Of a DNA stretch of 64,000 nucleotides, positions 10,009 through 17,896 are shown piece after piece; positions within the stretch are counted from its first letter, which is position 1; each line of letters begins with the position of its first letter. Both the position numbers and the translations under genes were made by a program. Below the pieces are notes generated by a model. The model saw only the letters and a program-made list of their open reading frames with translations. It ran no database searches and had not been told where the DNA came from. The stretch comes from Suilimivivens sp964393865 (GTDB lineage Bacteria > Bacillota > Clostridia > Lachnospirales > Lachnospiraceae): positions 28,774 through 92,773 of the forward strand of contig CAYMUW010000005.1 in the NCBI GenBank assembly GCA_964393865.1, given 5' to 3'.

Positions 10009-10860
10009 ATGAAAAAGAAGATAAAGCATTTTATTGTAATAACCTGTGGAACCTTATTATTCGGCATGGCAATCAGTCTTTTTATTGATCCCGGTAATTT
10101 TGCACCGGGAGGCGTTTCCGGGCTTTCCATTATATTAAGCAGATTGATACCGCTGGAAACGGGAACCTTATTTTTGTTGATTAATATCCCGATCATGTTT
10201 TTGGGGGGATGGCAGTTCGGCAGGAAATTTCTGATCGGTACCCTGTATGCAACGCTGATGGCATCTGTGTTTACCAATATTTTTAAGACCTTTCCTCCTC
10301 TGACGAAAGAGCCTGTATTGGCGGCAATTTTTGGCGGAGCGCTTTTGGCGGTTGGTATGGGTATGGTGCTTCGATGCGGAGCAACCACAGGCGGTACGGA
10401 CATTATTGTAAAATGCATAAGGCGCAGAAAACCGCATATAAAAACGGGAACATTGTTTTTACTGCTGGATGCAGTGGTGGTGGGTATTGGCGGCGTGGTA
10501 TTCAGAAATGTGGATGCGGTGCTTTACAGTGCTTTATCCACGATGATTACATCCACAGTGCTTGATATGGTGCTTTATGGGCGTGATGAGGCAAAGCTGA
10601 TTTATATTGTCAGTGACAGGTTTGAGATTATTACGGAACGTCTGCTTACGGAAGCGGGGATTGGAGTGACCCATCTGGCAGGGAGCGGCGGATATGAGCG
10701 GAAGGAAAAGCAGGTGATTATGTGTGTTGTGAAGAAGCTGACAGCGCACAGAGTAGAGGAGATTGTAAAGGAGGAGGATGATACCGCCTTTATGATTGTG
10801 TCCAGTGCGTCGGAAATTTACGGGGAGGGATATAAAAGCTATTTTGGGGAGAAGCTGTAG
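10009..10860 (+). CDS. YitT family membrane protein (DUF161 + DUF2179)
   Basis: The 283-residue protein has about five hydrophobic segments in its first two thirds, with typical family stretches such as DPGNFAPGGVSGLS near residue 27 and RCGATTGGTDII near residue 124. A soluble C-terminal DUF2179 domain follows (about 200-280). YitT proteins are widespread in Bacillota and of unknown transport or signalling function. The gene sits alone between the ilvA terminator and the promoter of the lysozyme gene. Confidence 0.88.
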   Translation: MKKKIKHFIVITCGTLLFGMAISLFIDPGNFAPGGVSGLSIILSRLIPLETGTLFLLINIPIMFLGGWQFGRKFLIGTLYATLMASVFTNIFKTFPPLTKEPVLAAIFGGALLAVGMGMVLRCGATTGGTDIIVKCIRRRKPHIKTGTLFLLLDAVVVGIGGVVFRNVDAVLYSALSTMITSTVLDMVLYGRDEAKLIYIVSDRFEIITERLLTEAGIGVTHLAGSGGYERKEKQVIMCVVKKLTAHRVEEIVKEEDDTAFMIVSSASEIYGEGYKSYFGEKL

Positions 10861-10899
10861 CAGCAATTCATCCTTTATAAACTGGAAACGAGAAACAAT

Positions 10900-10927
10900 T
10901 GAAAATCCGGCCGTTTCATACTATACT
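10900..10927 (+). promoter_or_regulatory. Likely sigma-A promoter for the GH25 gene
   Basis: TTGAAA (10900-10905), a 16-bp spacer and TATACT (10922-10927) precede ATG 10968. Their position also excludes the upstream in-frame TTG at 10899 as the start codon. Confidence 0.55.
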
Positions 10928-10967
10928 TATTTCAGTAATCAATGAACTTATTGGAAAGGTAGAGAAA

Positions 10968-12062
10968 ATGGCAAATACAGCAAGAAGAAGCAGAAGAAAA
11001 CAACAGATCAGCCTGATTACCAATATTATTTTTTGTTTGATCACGCTTACGGCGCTTACCGGCTGCATTATTTTACTTTTGCAGAATTACGGATTAAAAA
11101 ACGAAACCCAGGAAACAGCCAGTCTTTTGGCGGAGTATGAAGAGCGGGAGGCGGAGTATCTTTATACCCAGACGGATTTGGATGTTTATTCCGAGGAGGC
11201 AGCAAGGCTTGCAACGGAGCAGGAAAGACAAGCTGTTTTGGATGAATTGAAGAGCAGAATGGAAAACGGAGATTCCACGGCGGAAGTGCTGAGAAGCTTT
11301 TTCCCTGAGGATGTAGTGGTATACTCAGACGGACAATATTATTTCTTTCCTGTTTTGGACAGCCTAAAGCAGCATGATTATGTATATGACAATTTTATTG
11401 TGCAGGATAATAATGAAATTGTTTATGTGGATGACAATGATGAGGTGCATTCCGTAAAGGGAATCGATGTATCCAGGCATCAGGGCGTAATTGACTGGAG
11501 CAAGGCTGCTGCAGACGGAGTGGAATATACCTTTATCAGATGCGGCTTCCGTGGAAATACGGAAGGGAAAATTGTGGAGGATGAATATTTTAAAAAGAAC
11601 ATAGAAGGAGCTCTTGATAATAAAATCGATGTGGGGGTGTATTTTTATACGCAGGCAATTTCCGAGGAGGAGGCTGTGGAAGAGGCTGAATTTTTGCTGG
11701 ATCTGCTGGAGCCGTATGATATTACCTATCCTGTGGTTCTGGATCTGGAGGAGACCGGAAGCAACAGTACAAGAACTGCCGATATGACTAAGGAAGAATA
11801 CACCAGGGCTGCCATTGCATTTCTGGAAAAGGTTCGTGAGGCAGGGTATACGCCCATGATTTACGGTAATTTAAAAACCTATATGCTGATGTTGGACATG
11901 GAACAGCTTGAGGATTACGATAAGTGGTTTGCTTACTATGATACGCGTGTGTATTTCCCTTATGAATTTACAATCTGGCAGTACAGTGCAGAGGGAAGCG
12001 TAGACGGAATTAAAGGTGATGTAGATATGAATATCTGCATGAAGGATTACGGCCATGAATGA
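10968..12062 (+). CDS. Membrane-anchored GH25 lysozyme (N-acetylmuramidase)
   Basis: The start is set at ATG 10968, 8 bases after GGAAAGG; the longer in-frame TTG version would begin inside the promoter. The 364-residue protein has a basic N-terminus, one transmembrane segment (about 14-38), a helical charged stalk (about 42-110) and a C-terminal GH25 domain. It starts at GIDVSRHQG (D167) and contains the acidic pair LDLEE (D259, E261), as expected for a muramidase that hydrolyses peptidoglycan. It should face the cell wall. It overlaps the following AraC gene by 8 bases. Confidence 0.9.
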   Translation: MANTARRSRRKQQISLITNIIFCLITLTALTGCIILLLQNYGLKNETQETASLLAEYEEREAEYLYTQTDLDVYSEEAARLATEQERQAVLDELKSRMENGDSTAEVLRSFFPEDVVVYSDGQYYFFPVLDSLKQHDYVYDNFIVQDNNEIVYVDDNDEVHSVKGIDVSRHQGVIDWSKAAADGVEYTFIRCGFRGNTEGKIVEDEYFKKNIEGALDNKIDVGVYFYTQAISEEEAVEEAEFLLDLLEPYDITYPVVLDLEETGSNSTRTADMTKEEYTRAAIAFLEKVREAGYTPMIYGNLKTYMLMLDMEQLEDYDKWFAYYDTRVYFPYEFTIWQYSAEGSVDGIKGDVDMNICMKDYGHE

Positions 12063-12897
12063 TACGTTGGAGGCTTCAAAAAGCGGTTATCTGCAGGAAA
12101 GGTTTCGTCTGTTTCATTTGAAGGACAAGGAACCGGTGGAGTATGAATATCATTATCATGATTTTCATAAACTGATCTGGTTTATTTCCGGCGAGGTAGA
12201 ATATCACATTGAGGGCAAAAGCTATAAGCTGGAACCCCATGATATTCTGTTGGTCAACAGAGGAGAAATTCATAAGCCTTTTGTGGGTTCCCAGACCGAT
12301 TACGAGAGGTATGTCTTTTATATTTCTGCGGATTTTCTGGAGGAGTATTCGGAGGATACCGGAATGCTTGACCTGTGTTTTCAGATGGCAAGACAGGAGC
12401 AGGGCAATGTGATTCGCCTTTCGCCCTCCCAGAGCCGTATGCTGTTTGAAACGGTAAAGCTGCTGGAACATGCGGAACAGGAGGAGCTTTTTGCAAGGGA
12501 AATGTATTGCAGAATTCTCTTTTTAAAGCTTTTGATCGAACTAAATCGATGCTGTATCAGCAACCCGGAGGTGTTCCATAAGATTGCAAGATACGACAAG
12601 AAGATTGTGGAGATGATACATTACATCAACGAAAATCTTGCGGCGGATTTATCCATAGAGACTTTGTCTTCCCGATTTTATTTAAGTAAGTATCACATGA
12701 TGAGGAAGTTTAAGGAGGAGACCGGCTATTCCATGCACCAGTATATTCTGGAAAAGCGTATTCTGGCCGCCCGTAATTTGATTTTGTCAGGCACTCCGGC
12801 TGCCATAGCAAGTGCGGATGCCGGGTTTAAGGACTATTCAACCTTTAGCAGAGCTTACAAAAAGCTGCTGGGGCAGCTTCCATCGGATGATTATTGA
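12055..12897 (+). CDS. AraC family transcriptional regulator
   Basis: The 280-residue protein has an N-terminal cupin-like sensing domain (His-rich region near 30-40, then VEYHIEGKSYKLEPHDILLVNRG) and a C-terminal pair of helix-turn-helix motifs (about 180-278). It starts 8 bases inside the end of the GH25 gene, so the two are probably translated together. Sugar-sensing AraC proteins share this layout, but the ligand and targets cannot be read from the sequence. Confidence 0.9.
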   Translation: MNDTLEASKSGYLQERFRLFHLKDKEPVEYEYHYHDFHKLIWFISGEVEYHIEGKSYKLEPHDILLVNRGEIHKPFVGSQTDYERYVFYISADFLEEYSEDTGMLDLCFQMARQEQGNVIRLSPSQSRMLFETVKLLEHAEQEELFAREMYCRILFLKLLIELNRCCISNPEVFHKIARYDKKIVEMIHYINENLAADLSIETLSSRFYLSKYHMMRKFKEETGYSMHQYILEKRILAARNLILSGTPAAIASADAGFKDYSTFSRAYKKLLGQLPSDDY

Positions 12898-12915
12898 AAT
12901 GTCAAGCTTTTTTAC

Positions 12916-12944
12916 TTGACAACTATATTGTTTTATAGTATTCT
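12916..12944 (+). promoter_or_regulatory. Strong sigma-A promoter for ylxM-ffh
   Basis: A consensus TTGACA (12916-12921), exactly 17 bases, then TATTCT (12939-12944), 18 bp ahead of ylxM. The -35 box overlaps the right arm of a GTCAAG/CTTGAC inverted repeat (12901-12920). Confidence 0.7.
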
Positions 12945-12961
12945 ATCATAGGTGAGTGCAA

Positions 12962-13303
12962 ATGGAAAAGATCGTGGAGCAGGGACTTTTGTATGATTTT
13001 TACGGAGAACTGCTGACCGAGCATCAAAAGAAAATATATGAGGATGTAGTTTATAATGACCTTTCTCTTACCGAAATTGCCAGGGAGAACGGTGTTTCCA
13101 GACAAGGAATACATGATCTGGTAAGGCGCTGCGATCATACCCTGCAGGAATACGAGAATAAGCTTCATCTGGTGGAGCGGTTTGTCAGTATTAAGAACAG
13201 GGTCAGCAGATTGGAAGCGCTGACTGAGGATGAACAGCTGACAAAAGAGACGCTGATACGGGAGGTTAAAGCCTTCTCAAAACAAATATTAGAGGAACTA
13301 TAA
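12962..13303 (+). CDS. ylxM: YlxM/p13 family DNA-binding protein
   Basis: This small helix-turn-helix protein resembles sigma-70 region 4 (LSLTEIARENGVSRQGIHDLVRR, in two parts around residues 35-60), as in the UPF0122/YlxM family. The start is placed at ATG 12962, 5 bases after AGGTGAG, giving 113 residues; the in-frame GTG at 12956 lies within that site. The gene is 3 bp upstream of ffh, its conserved partner across Bacillota and mycoplasmas, where it is linked to the SRP pathway. Confidence 0.93.
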   Translation: MEKIVEQGLLYDFYGELLTEHQKKIYEDVVYNDLSLTEIARENGVSRQGIHDLVRRCDHTLQEYENKLHLVERFVSIKNRVSRLEALTEDEQLTKETLIREVKAFSKQILEEL

Positions 13304-13306
13304 TTC

Positions 13307-14665
13307 ATGGCATTTGAGAGCTTGACGGATAAACTTCAAAATATATTCAAAAATCTCCGCAGCAAGGGACGGCTTACGGAGGAGGATGTGAAGCTTGCCC
13401 TTAGAGAGGTTAAGCTTGCTCTTCTGGAAGCGGATGTAAACTTTAAGGTTGTAAAGCAGTTTGTGAAGGCTGTGGAGGAGAGAGCCGTAGGGTCTGATGT
13501 GATGAACGGGTTAAATCCGGGCCAGATGGTGATTAAAATCGTTAACGAAGAGATGATTTCCCTGATGGGCTCTGAGACCACTGAAATTCAGATGCAGCCC
13601 GGAAAGTCCATTACAACCATTATGATGTGCGGTCTTCAGGGCGCAGGTAAAACCACTACCACAGCCAAAATTGCCGGAAAGCTGAAGCTGAAAGGCAAAA
13701 AGCCTTTGCTGGTGGCCTGTGACGTATACAGACCTGCGGCGATTAAGCAGTTACAGTTAAACGGGGAAAAACAGCAGGTAGATGTTTTTTCCATGGGAGA
13801 TAGTCAAAGTCCTGTGGATATTGCAAAGGCATCTATAGAGCACGCCAAAAAGAACGGTCACAATGTGGTGATTTTGGATACCGCCGGACGTCTTCATATT
13901 GATGAGGACATGATGACCGAGCTTTCCAATATTAAGGATCAGGTTGAGGTGCACCAGACGCTGTTGGTGGTGGACGCCATGACCGGTCAGGATGCCGTTA
14001 CAGTGGCAGGTGAATTTAATGACCGCATCGGAATTGACGGGGTTGTGCTTTCCAAGATGGACGGCGATACCAGAGGCGGTGCCGCACTTTCCGTCAAGGC
14101 TGTTACAGGCAAGCCTATCCTGTATGTAGGTATGGGTGAAAAGCTTTCCGATCTGGAGCAGTTTTATCCCGACAGAATGGCCAACCGTATTCTCGGTATG
14201 GGAGATGTGCTTTCCCTGATTGAAAAGGCACAGGAAAATCTTTCCATAGATGAGGACAAGGAAAAGGAAATGGCTGCCCGGATGAGGAAGGGCAAGTTTG
14301 ATTTCGAGGACTACCTGGAGAGCATGAAGCAAATGCGGAATATGGGCGGTCTCAGCAGCATTTTAAGTATGCTTCCGGGTATGGGAAAGCAGATGGGAAA
14401 TCTGGAGGCTGCAATTGATGAGAAACAGCTTGCCAGAACAGAAGCCATTATTTTAAGTATGACTCCCGAAGAAAGGAAAAATCCCAAGCTTTTGAATTTG
14501 AGCAGAAAGGGCAGGATTGCAAAGGGGGCCGGTGTGGATATGGCAGTGGTCAATCGCTTTGTGAAGCAGTTTGAGCAGTCCCAGAAGATGATGAAGCAGA
14601 TGCCGGGGCTTATGGGCGGCAAACGCGGCAGAGGCGGGCTTGCCGGAATGAAATTCCCTTTTTAA
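13307..14665 (+). CDS. ffh: Signal recognition particle protein Ffh
   Basis: Ffh binds signal sequences and 4.5S/6S RNA and delivers ribosomes to FtsY. The 452-residue protein has the N domain, the GTPase G domain (GLQGAGKTT at 109-117, DTAGRLHID, SKMDGDTRGG) and a methionine-rich M domain at the C-terminus (KQMRNMGGLSSILSMLPGMG and the tail QKMMKQMPGLMGG). The length is standard. The SRP RNA gene was not seen in this window. Confidence 0.98.
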   Translation: MAFESLTDKLQNIFKNLRSKGRLTEEDVKLALREVKLALLEADVNFKVVKQFVKAVEERAVGSDVMNGLNPGQMVIKIVNEEMISLMGSETTEIQMQPGKSITTIMMCGLQGAGKTTTTAKIAGKLKLKGKKPLLVACDVYRPAAIKQLQLNGEKQQVDVFSMGDSQSPVDIAKASIEHAKKNGHNVVILDTAGRLHIDEDMMTELSNIKDQVEVHQTLLVVDAMTGQDAVTVAGEFNDRIGIDGVVLSKMDGDTRGGAALSVKAVTGKPILYVGMGEKLSDLEQFYPDRMANRILGMGDVLSLIEKAQENLSIDEDKEKEMAARMRKGKFDFEDYLESMKQMRNMGGLSSILSMLPGMGKQMGNLEAAIDEKQLARTEAIILSMTPEERKNPKLLNLSRKGRIAKGAGVDMAVVNRFVKQFEQSQKMMKQMPGLMGGKRGRGGLAGMKFPF

Positions 14666-14744
14666 ATTGTTGAAATTGGAAACATGTTCCTGACGGATAG
14701 GTTTCTTTTCAAAATAAATATCAATATTTCATGGAGGTGAAAAC

Positions 14745-14990
14745 ATGGCAGTAAAGATCAGATTAAGAAGAATGGGACAGAAGAAGGCTCCTTTCTATAG
14801 AATCGTAGTTGCAGATTCAAGATCTCCCAGAGACGGAAGATTTATCGAAGAAATCGGAACTTATGATCCCAACACAGATCCCAGCACCTTTAAGGTAGAT
14901 GAGGAACTGGCTAAGAAGTGGCTCGCAAACGGTGCACAGCCTACAGAAGTTGTCAGCAAGATTTTCAAGCAGGCAGGCATTGAGAAATAA
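14745..14990 (+). CDS. rpsP: 30S ribosomal protein bS16
   Basis: This 81-residue basic protein begins MAVKIRLRRMGQKKAPFYRI, a typical bS16 N-terminus, and contains FIEEIGTYDP. ATG 14745 has a strong GGAGGTG site. It follows ffh by 79 bp, and the order ffh-rpsP-khpA-rimM-trmD-rplS is conserved in Bacillota. Confidence 0.98.
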   Translation: MAVKIRLRRMGQKKAPFYRIVVADSRSPRDGRFIEEIGTYDPNTDPSTFKVDEELAKKWLANGAQPTEVVSKIFKQAGIEK

Positions 14991-15021
14991 TAACTGTTGA
15001 CAACCCTTTTGGAGGTGGACT

Positions 15022-15249
15022 ATGAAGGAATTAGTAGAAATAATTGCAAAAGCACTGGTAGAGCATCCGGATGAGGTAGTTGTTACCCAGAAGGAAGAAG
15101 GTAAGCACATTACCATTGAACTTCACGTTGCTGCATCCGACATGGGTAAGGTGATCGGAAAGCAGGGAAGAATTGCCAAGGCAATCCGTTCTGTTGTAAA
15201 AGCAGCATCATCCAAGGAAAATCAGAAAGTGGACGTGGAAATCGTCTAA
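15022..15249 (+). CDS. khpA: KH-domain RNA-binding protein KhpA
   Basis: The 75-residue protein is a single KH domain with the GxxG loop as GKQG in KVIGKQGRIAKAIR. KhpA (YlqC) proteins bind RNA with KhpB and influence cell division and growth in streptococci. The position between rpsP and rimM is the conserved one. A GGAGGTG site precedes ATG 15022. Confidence 0.95.
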   Translation: MKELVEIIAKALVEHPDEVVVTQKEEGKHITIELHVAASDMGKVIGKQGRIAKAIRSVVKAASSKENQKVDVEIV

Positions 15250-15253
15250 GAGA

Positions 15254-15287
15254 AAGGATGTTCTCGTCGCATGACGAAAACATCCTT
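15254..15287 (+). terminator. Long hairpin after khpA, possible partial terminator
   Basis: AAGGATGTT (15254-15262) pairs with AACATCCTT (15279-15287), continued inside by TCGTC/GACGA around a GCAT loop. Only a short, impure T-rich stretch follows, so this may be an attenuator or RNA-processing site between khpA and rimM rather than a full stop. Confidence 0.5.
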
Positions 15288-15336
15288 ATTTATGTAATAG
15301 AAAAGTGCTCAAAAAGTGCTTGGGGAAAGGTATTTT

Positions 15337-15846
15337 ATGGAAAATTTGTTACAGGTGGGAATTATATCATCCACCCATGGAGTGCGTGGGGAGGTTAAGG
15401 TTTTCCCTGCGACAGACGATGTGAATCGCTTCAAAAAATTAAAGGAAGTGGTGCTTGATGCGGGCAGGGAGCAGCTGGTGCTGCAGATTGAGTCGGTGAA
15501 ATTTTTCAAGCAGTTTGCAATTCTGAAATTTAAAGGCTATGATAATATTAATGATATAGAAAAATACAAAGGAAAAAGTCTTTTTGTTTCCAGAGAACAT
15601 GCAGTGAAATTAAAGAAGGACGAGTATTTCATTGCGGATTTAATTGGAATGAAGGTTGAAAATGAGGACGGCTCCTTTAAGGGCACATTAAAGGATGTGA
15701 TTGAGACGGGCGCCAATGATGTATATTCGGTTATGTGTGAGGACGGAAGGGAAGTTCTGATTCCGGCAATCAAGGACTGCATTTTATCCGTGGATTTGGA
15801 TAACAGTGTAATGAAGGTACATTTGCTGGACGGACTGCTTGATTAA
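15337..15846 (+). CDS. rimM: 16S rRNA processing protein RimM
   Basis: RimM assists maturation of the 30S subunit head. The start is set at ATG 15337, 6 bases after GGGGAAAGG; an in-frame GTG at 15316 lies before that site. The 169-residue protein shows the N-terminal motif GIISSTHGVRGEVKVFP and a PRC-barrel C-terminal half with EVLIPAIKDCILSVD. It is followed by trmD, its usual partner. Confidence 0.96.
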   Translation: MENLLQVGIISSTHGVRGEVKVFPATDDVNRFKKLKEVVLDAGREQLVLQIESVKFFKQFAILKFKGYDNINDIEKYKGKSLFVSREHAVKLKKDEYFIADLIGMKVENEDGSFKGTLKDVIETGANDVYSVMCEDGREVLIPAIKDCILSVDLDNSVMKVHLLDGLLD

Positions 15847-15891
15847 ACAGGCAGCTTCTTACTGATAAGAAGAGGAAAAGGAGAAAAGAGG

Positions 15892-16674
15892 ATGCATTTT
15901 CATGTACTTACCTTATTTCCGGAAATGATTATGCAGGGCCTTGACACCAGCATTATCGGAAGAGCCATAGCGAAAGGAATTATATCGCTGGAAGCAGTAA
16001 ATATCAGGGATTATACAACCAACAAGCATAAGAAGGTGGATGATTATCCTTATGGAGGCGGGGCCGGAATGCTGATGCAGGCGCAGCCTGTTTATGATGC
16101 ATGGAAAGCAGTGTCCGATCAAATAGATGGGCAGGGCAGGGAAGGGAAAAAAGCCAGAGTGATTTATGTAACTCCTCAGGGGCAGACCTTCAATCAGTCC
16201 ATGGCAAAGGAATATGCAAGGGAAGAGGATTTGATCTTTTTATGCGGCCATTATGAAGGAATTGACGAGCGGGTGTTGGAGGAAATTGTTACCGATTATA
16301 TTTCGATCGGAGATTATGTATTGACCGGCGGTGAACTGCCTGCAATGGTCATGATTGATGCCATTTCCAGAACGGTGCCGGAGGTTCTTGGTAATGAGGA
16401 TTCGGGCGAAACGGAAAGCTTCAGCAATTATCTGCTGGAATATCCCCAATATTCAAGGCCGGAGGTTTGGAGAGGCAGGGAAGTACCCAAGGTGCTTTTG
16501 TCCGGCGATCACAAGAAGGTGGATGAATGGCGGCTGGAGCAGTCCCTTGAGAGAACAAGGAAGCTTAGAAGCGATTTGTATGAAAAATGGGCTGAGGAAA
16601 ATCAGAAATACTTTATTAAGAAGGCAAAGCGGGAGGCCAGAAAGCGGAAAAAGACGCTTCAAAGTCAAACGTGA
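15892..16674 (+). CDS. trmD: tRNA (guanine-N1)-methyltransferase TrmD
   Basis: TrmD makes m1G37 in tRNA, which prevents frameshifting. The 260-residue protein contains the knotted SAM-binding region (DYVLTGGELPAMVMIDAISR) and the substrate segments DDYPYGGGAGMLMQ and SGDHKKVDEWR. ATG 15892 is preceded by an AGAGG site. A basic C-terminal tail of about 15 residues (KKAKREARKRKKT) extends beyond the catalytic fold. Confidence 0.97.
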   Translation: MHFHVLTLFPEMIMQGLDTSIIGRAIAKGIISLEAVNIRDYTTNKHKKVDDYPYGGGAGMLMQAQPVYDAWKAVSDQIDGQGREGKKARVIYVTPQGQTFNQSMAKEYAREEDLIFLCGHYEGIDERVLEEIVTDYISIGDYVLTGGELPAMVMIDAISRTVPEVLGNEDSGETESFSNYLLEYPQYSRPEVWRGREVPKVLLSGDHKKVDEWRLEQSLERTRKLRSDLYEKWAEENQKYFIKKAKREARKRKKTLQSQT

Positions 16675-16806
16675 GCAGAATGAAAAATATTACTTGCAAT
16701 TTATCCCATCATGTGATAAAGTACTACTGTTGCGAAATTGTGATGGTCCGCTGTTACTTATGTATTAAGAACATCTGATTAGTTTACAACTATATGGAGG
16801 TTTGAA
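16675..16806 (+). other. Untranslated region upstream of rplS, possible leader
   Basis: This 132-bp gap contains a weak promoter-like pair (TTGCAA at 16694 and GATAAA at 16715) and a CCATCA/TGATGG inverted repeat (16706-16711 and 16741-16746). L19 leader RNAs are known in Bacillota, so an autoregulatory leader is possible, but I could not match a consensus fold by eye. Confidence 0.25.
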
Positions 16807-17151
16807 ATGAGCGATATTATTAAGAGTATTGAAAACGAAGCATTAAAGGAAGTTGCAGAGTTTAACGTAGGTGATACCATTAAGGTTTACGGTAAGATCA
16901 AGGAAGGAAACCGTGAAAGAATTCAGGTTTTCGAGGGCGTTGTCCTTAAGAGACAGGGAACCGGCGCAAGAGAGACCTTTACCGTTAGGAAGTCATCAGG
17001 CGGCGTAGGCGTAGAGAAGACCTGGCCTGTTTATTCTCCTAACGTCGAGAAGATCGAAGTAGTCCGCAGAGGTAAAGTGAGAAGAGCAAAATTGAACTAC
17101 CTAAGAAACCGTGTTGGTAAGAAGGCAAAGGTTAAAGAAATCGTTAAATAA
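16807..17151 (+). CDS. rplS: 50S ribosomal protein bL19
   Basis: The 114-residue basic protein contains typical bL19 segments: FNVGDTIKVYGKIKEGNRER, VFEGVVLKRQG and a lysine/arginine-rich C-terminus. It lies at the subunit interface of the ribosome. A GGAGG site precedes ATG 16807. A repeat-built terminator follows the gene. Confidence 0.98.
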   Translation: MSDIIKSIENEALKEVAEFNVGDTIKVYGKIKEGNRERIQVFEGVVLKRQGTGARETFTVRKSSGGVGVEKTWPVYSPNVEKIEVVRRGKVRRAKLNYLRNRVGKKAKVKEIVK

Positions 17152-17165
17152 TATGATTGGGGTTC

Positions 17166-17228
17166 AGGAGAAATGCGGAGCATTTTAGGAGAAACGCGGA
17201 GCATTTTAGGAGAAATGCGGAGCATTTC
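17166..17228 (+). repeat. Three tandem 21-bp repeats ending in a terminator
   Basis: Three consecutive 21-bp units (17166-17186, 17187-17207, 17208-17228) differ at only two positions in total: unit 2 has AAACGC for AAATGC, and unit 3 ends in C instead of T. Each unit can fold on itself (AAATGC-GGA-GCATTT). The third unit together with the next bases forms the terminator hairpin of rplS. Confidence 0.9.
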
Positions 17229-17235
17229 TCCTTTT
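17209..17235 (+). terminator. Rho-independent terminator after rplS
   Basis: GGAGAAATGC (17209-17218) pairs perfectly with GCATTTCTCC (17222-17231) around a GGA loop, followed by TTTT. The left arm is repeated twice upstream, so alternative left arms are available for pairing. Confidence 0.85.
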
Positions 17236-17289
17236 CTTATGCATTAAAATGTGATAAGATATACAGGAATGCGAAAGGTACAGGTTTTT

Positions 17290-17874
17290 ATGGCAAGGCA
17301 CAAAGGCTTAACATTTTATGAGAAGAAAAAGAGAATCAGTAAAGAAATGGTGCGCGAGATATTGACCACTGCTTTTTATTGTTTTGCCGCAGTCCTTCTT
17401 GCAACGGTTATCGTTTTTCTTGTGGGAATGAAAATCAGCGTGATTGGAGTATCCATGGAGCCTGCATTATATAATGGACAGGAGGTTTTGATTAACCGTT
17501 TTATTTATAAGCTGTTTGCTCCCGAAAGAGGAGATGTAGTGGCTTTTTTGCCAAACGGCAATCAGAATTCGCACTATTACCTGAAGCGTGTGGTAGGTCT
17601 GCCGGGGGAGCATGTGCAGATTATCGGCGGATATGTATATATTGACGGTGAACTTTTGGAGGAGGATGATTCCTACGACAAGATTGCCGATCCGGGAATA
17701 GCGGACAATGAGATTATATTGGGAAGCGATGAGTATTTTGTTCTCGGAGATAACAGAAATAACAGTGAGGACAGCAGATCGGGCAATATCGGAGCGGTCA
17801 GCAGAAGCACCATTACCGGCAAGGCCTGGTTTCATTTAAGCTGTGATGAGGATGATATGGGCTTTATTCATTAG
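17290..17874 (+). CDS. lepB: Signal peptidase I (first of two)
   Basis: Signal peptidase I removes signal peptides from exported proteins. The start at ATG 17290 is chosen because AAAGG lies about 10 bases ahead; earlier in-frame starts (17251, 17269) lack a site. The 194-residue protein has a basic cytosolic N-terminus, one membrane segment (about 25-46), catalytic Ser55 in SMEP and Lys99 in YYLKR, and the GDNRNNSEDSR box. It is followed by rbgA and then a second lepB, a paralogous pair with differing N-termini. Confidence 0.95.
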   Translation: MARHKGLTFYEKKKRISKEMVREILTTAFYCFAAVLLATVIVFLVGMKISVIGVSMEPALYNGQEVLINRFIYKLFAPERGDVVAFLPNGNQNSHYYLKRVVGLPGEHVQIIGGYVYIDGELLEEDDSYDKIADPGIADNEIILGSDEYFVLGDNRNNSEDSRSGNIGAVSRSTITGKAWFHLSCDEDDMGFIH

Positions 17875-17896
17875 CCCGAAGGAAAAGGTTTAAAAT

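Noticed and set aside
10899..10967. 23-residue N-terminal extension of the GH25 protein from TTG 10899
   Set aside because: The TTG sits in the -35 box of the likely promoter; ATG 10968 has a good ribosome binding site.
12901..12920. GTCAAG/CTTGAC inverted repeat as terminator of the AraC gene
   Set aside because: The T-run is in the loop and not behind the stem; the right arm is part of the ylxM promoter. It could still be an operator.
17166..17228. Tandem 21-bp repeats as a mini CRISPR array
   Set aside because: Units are directly adjacent without spacers and form a terminator; no cas genes are present.
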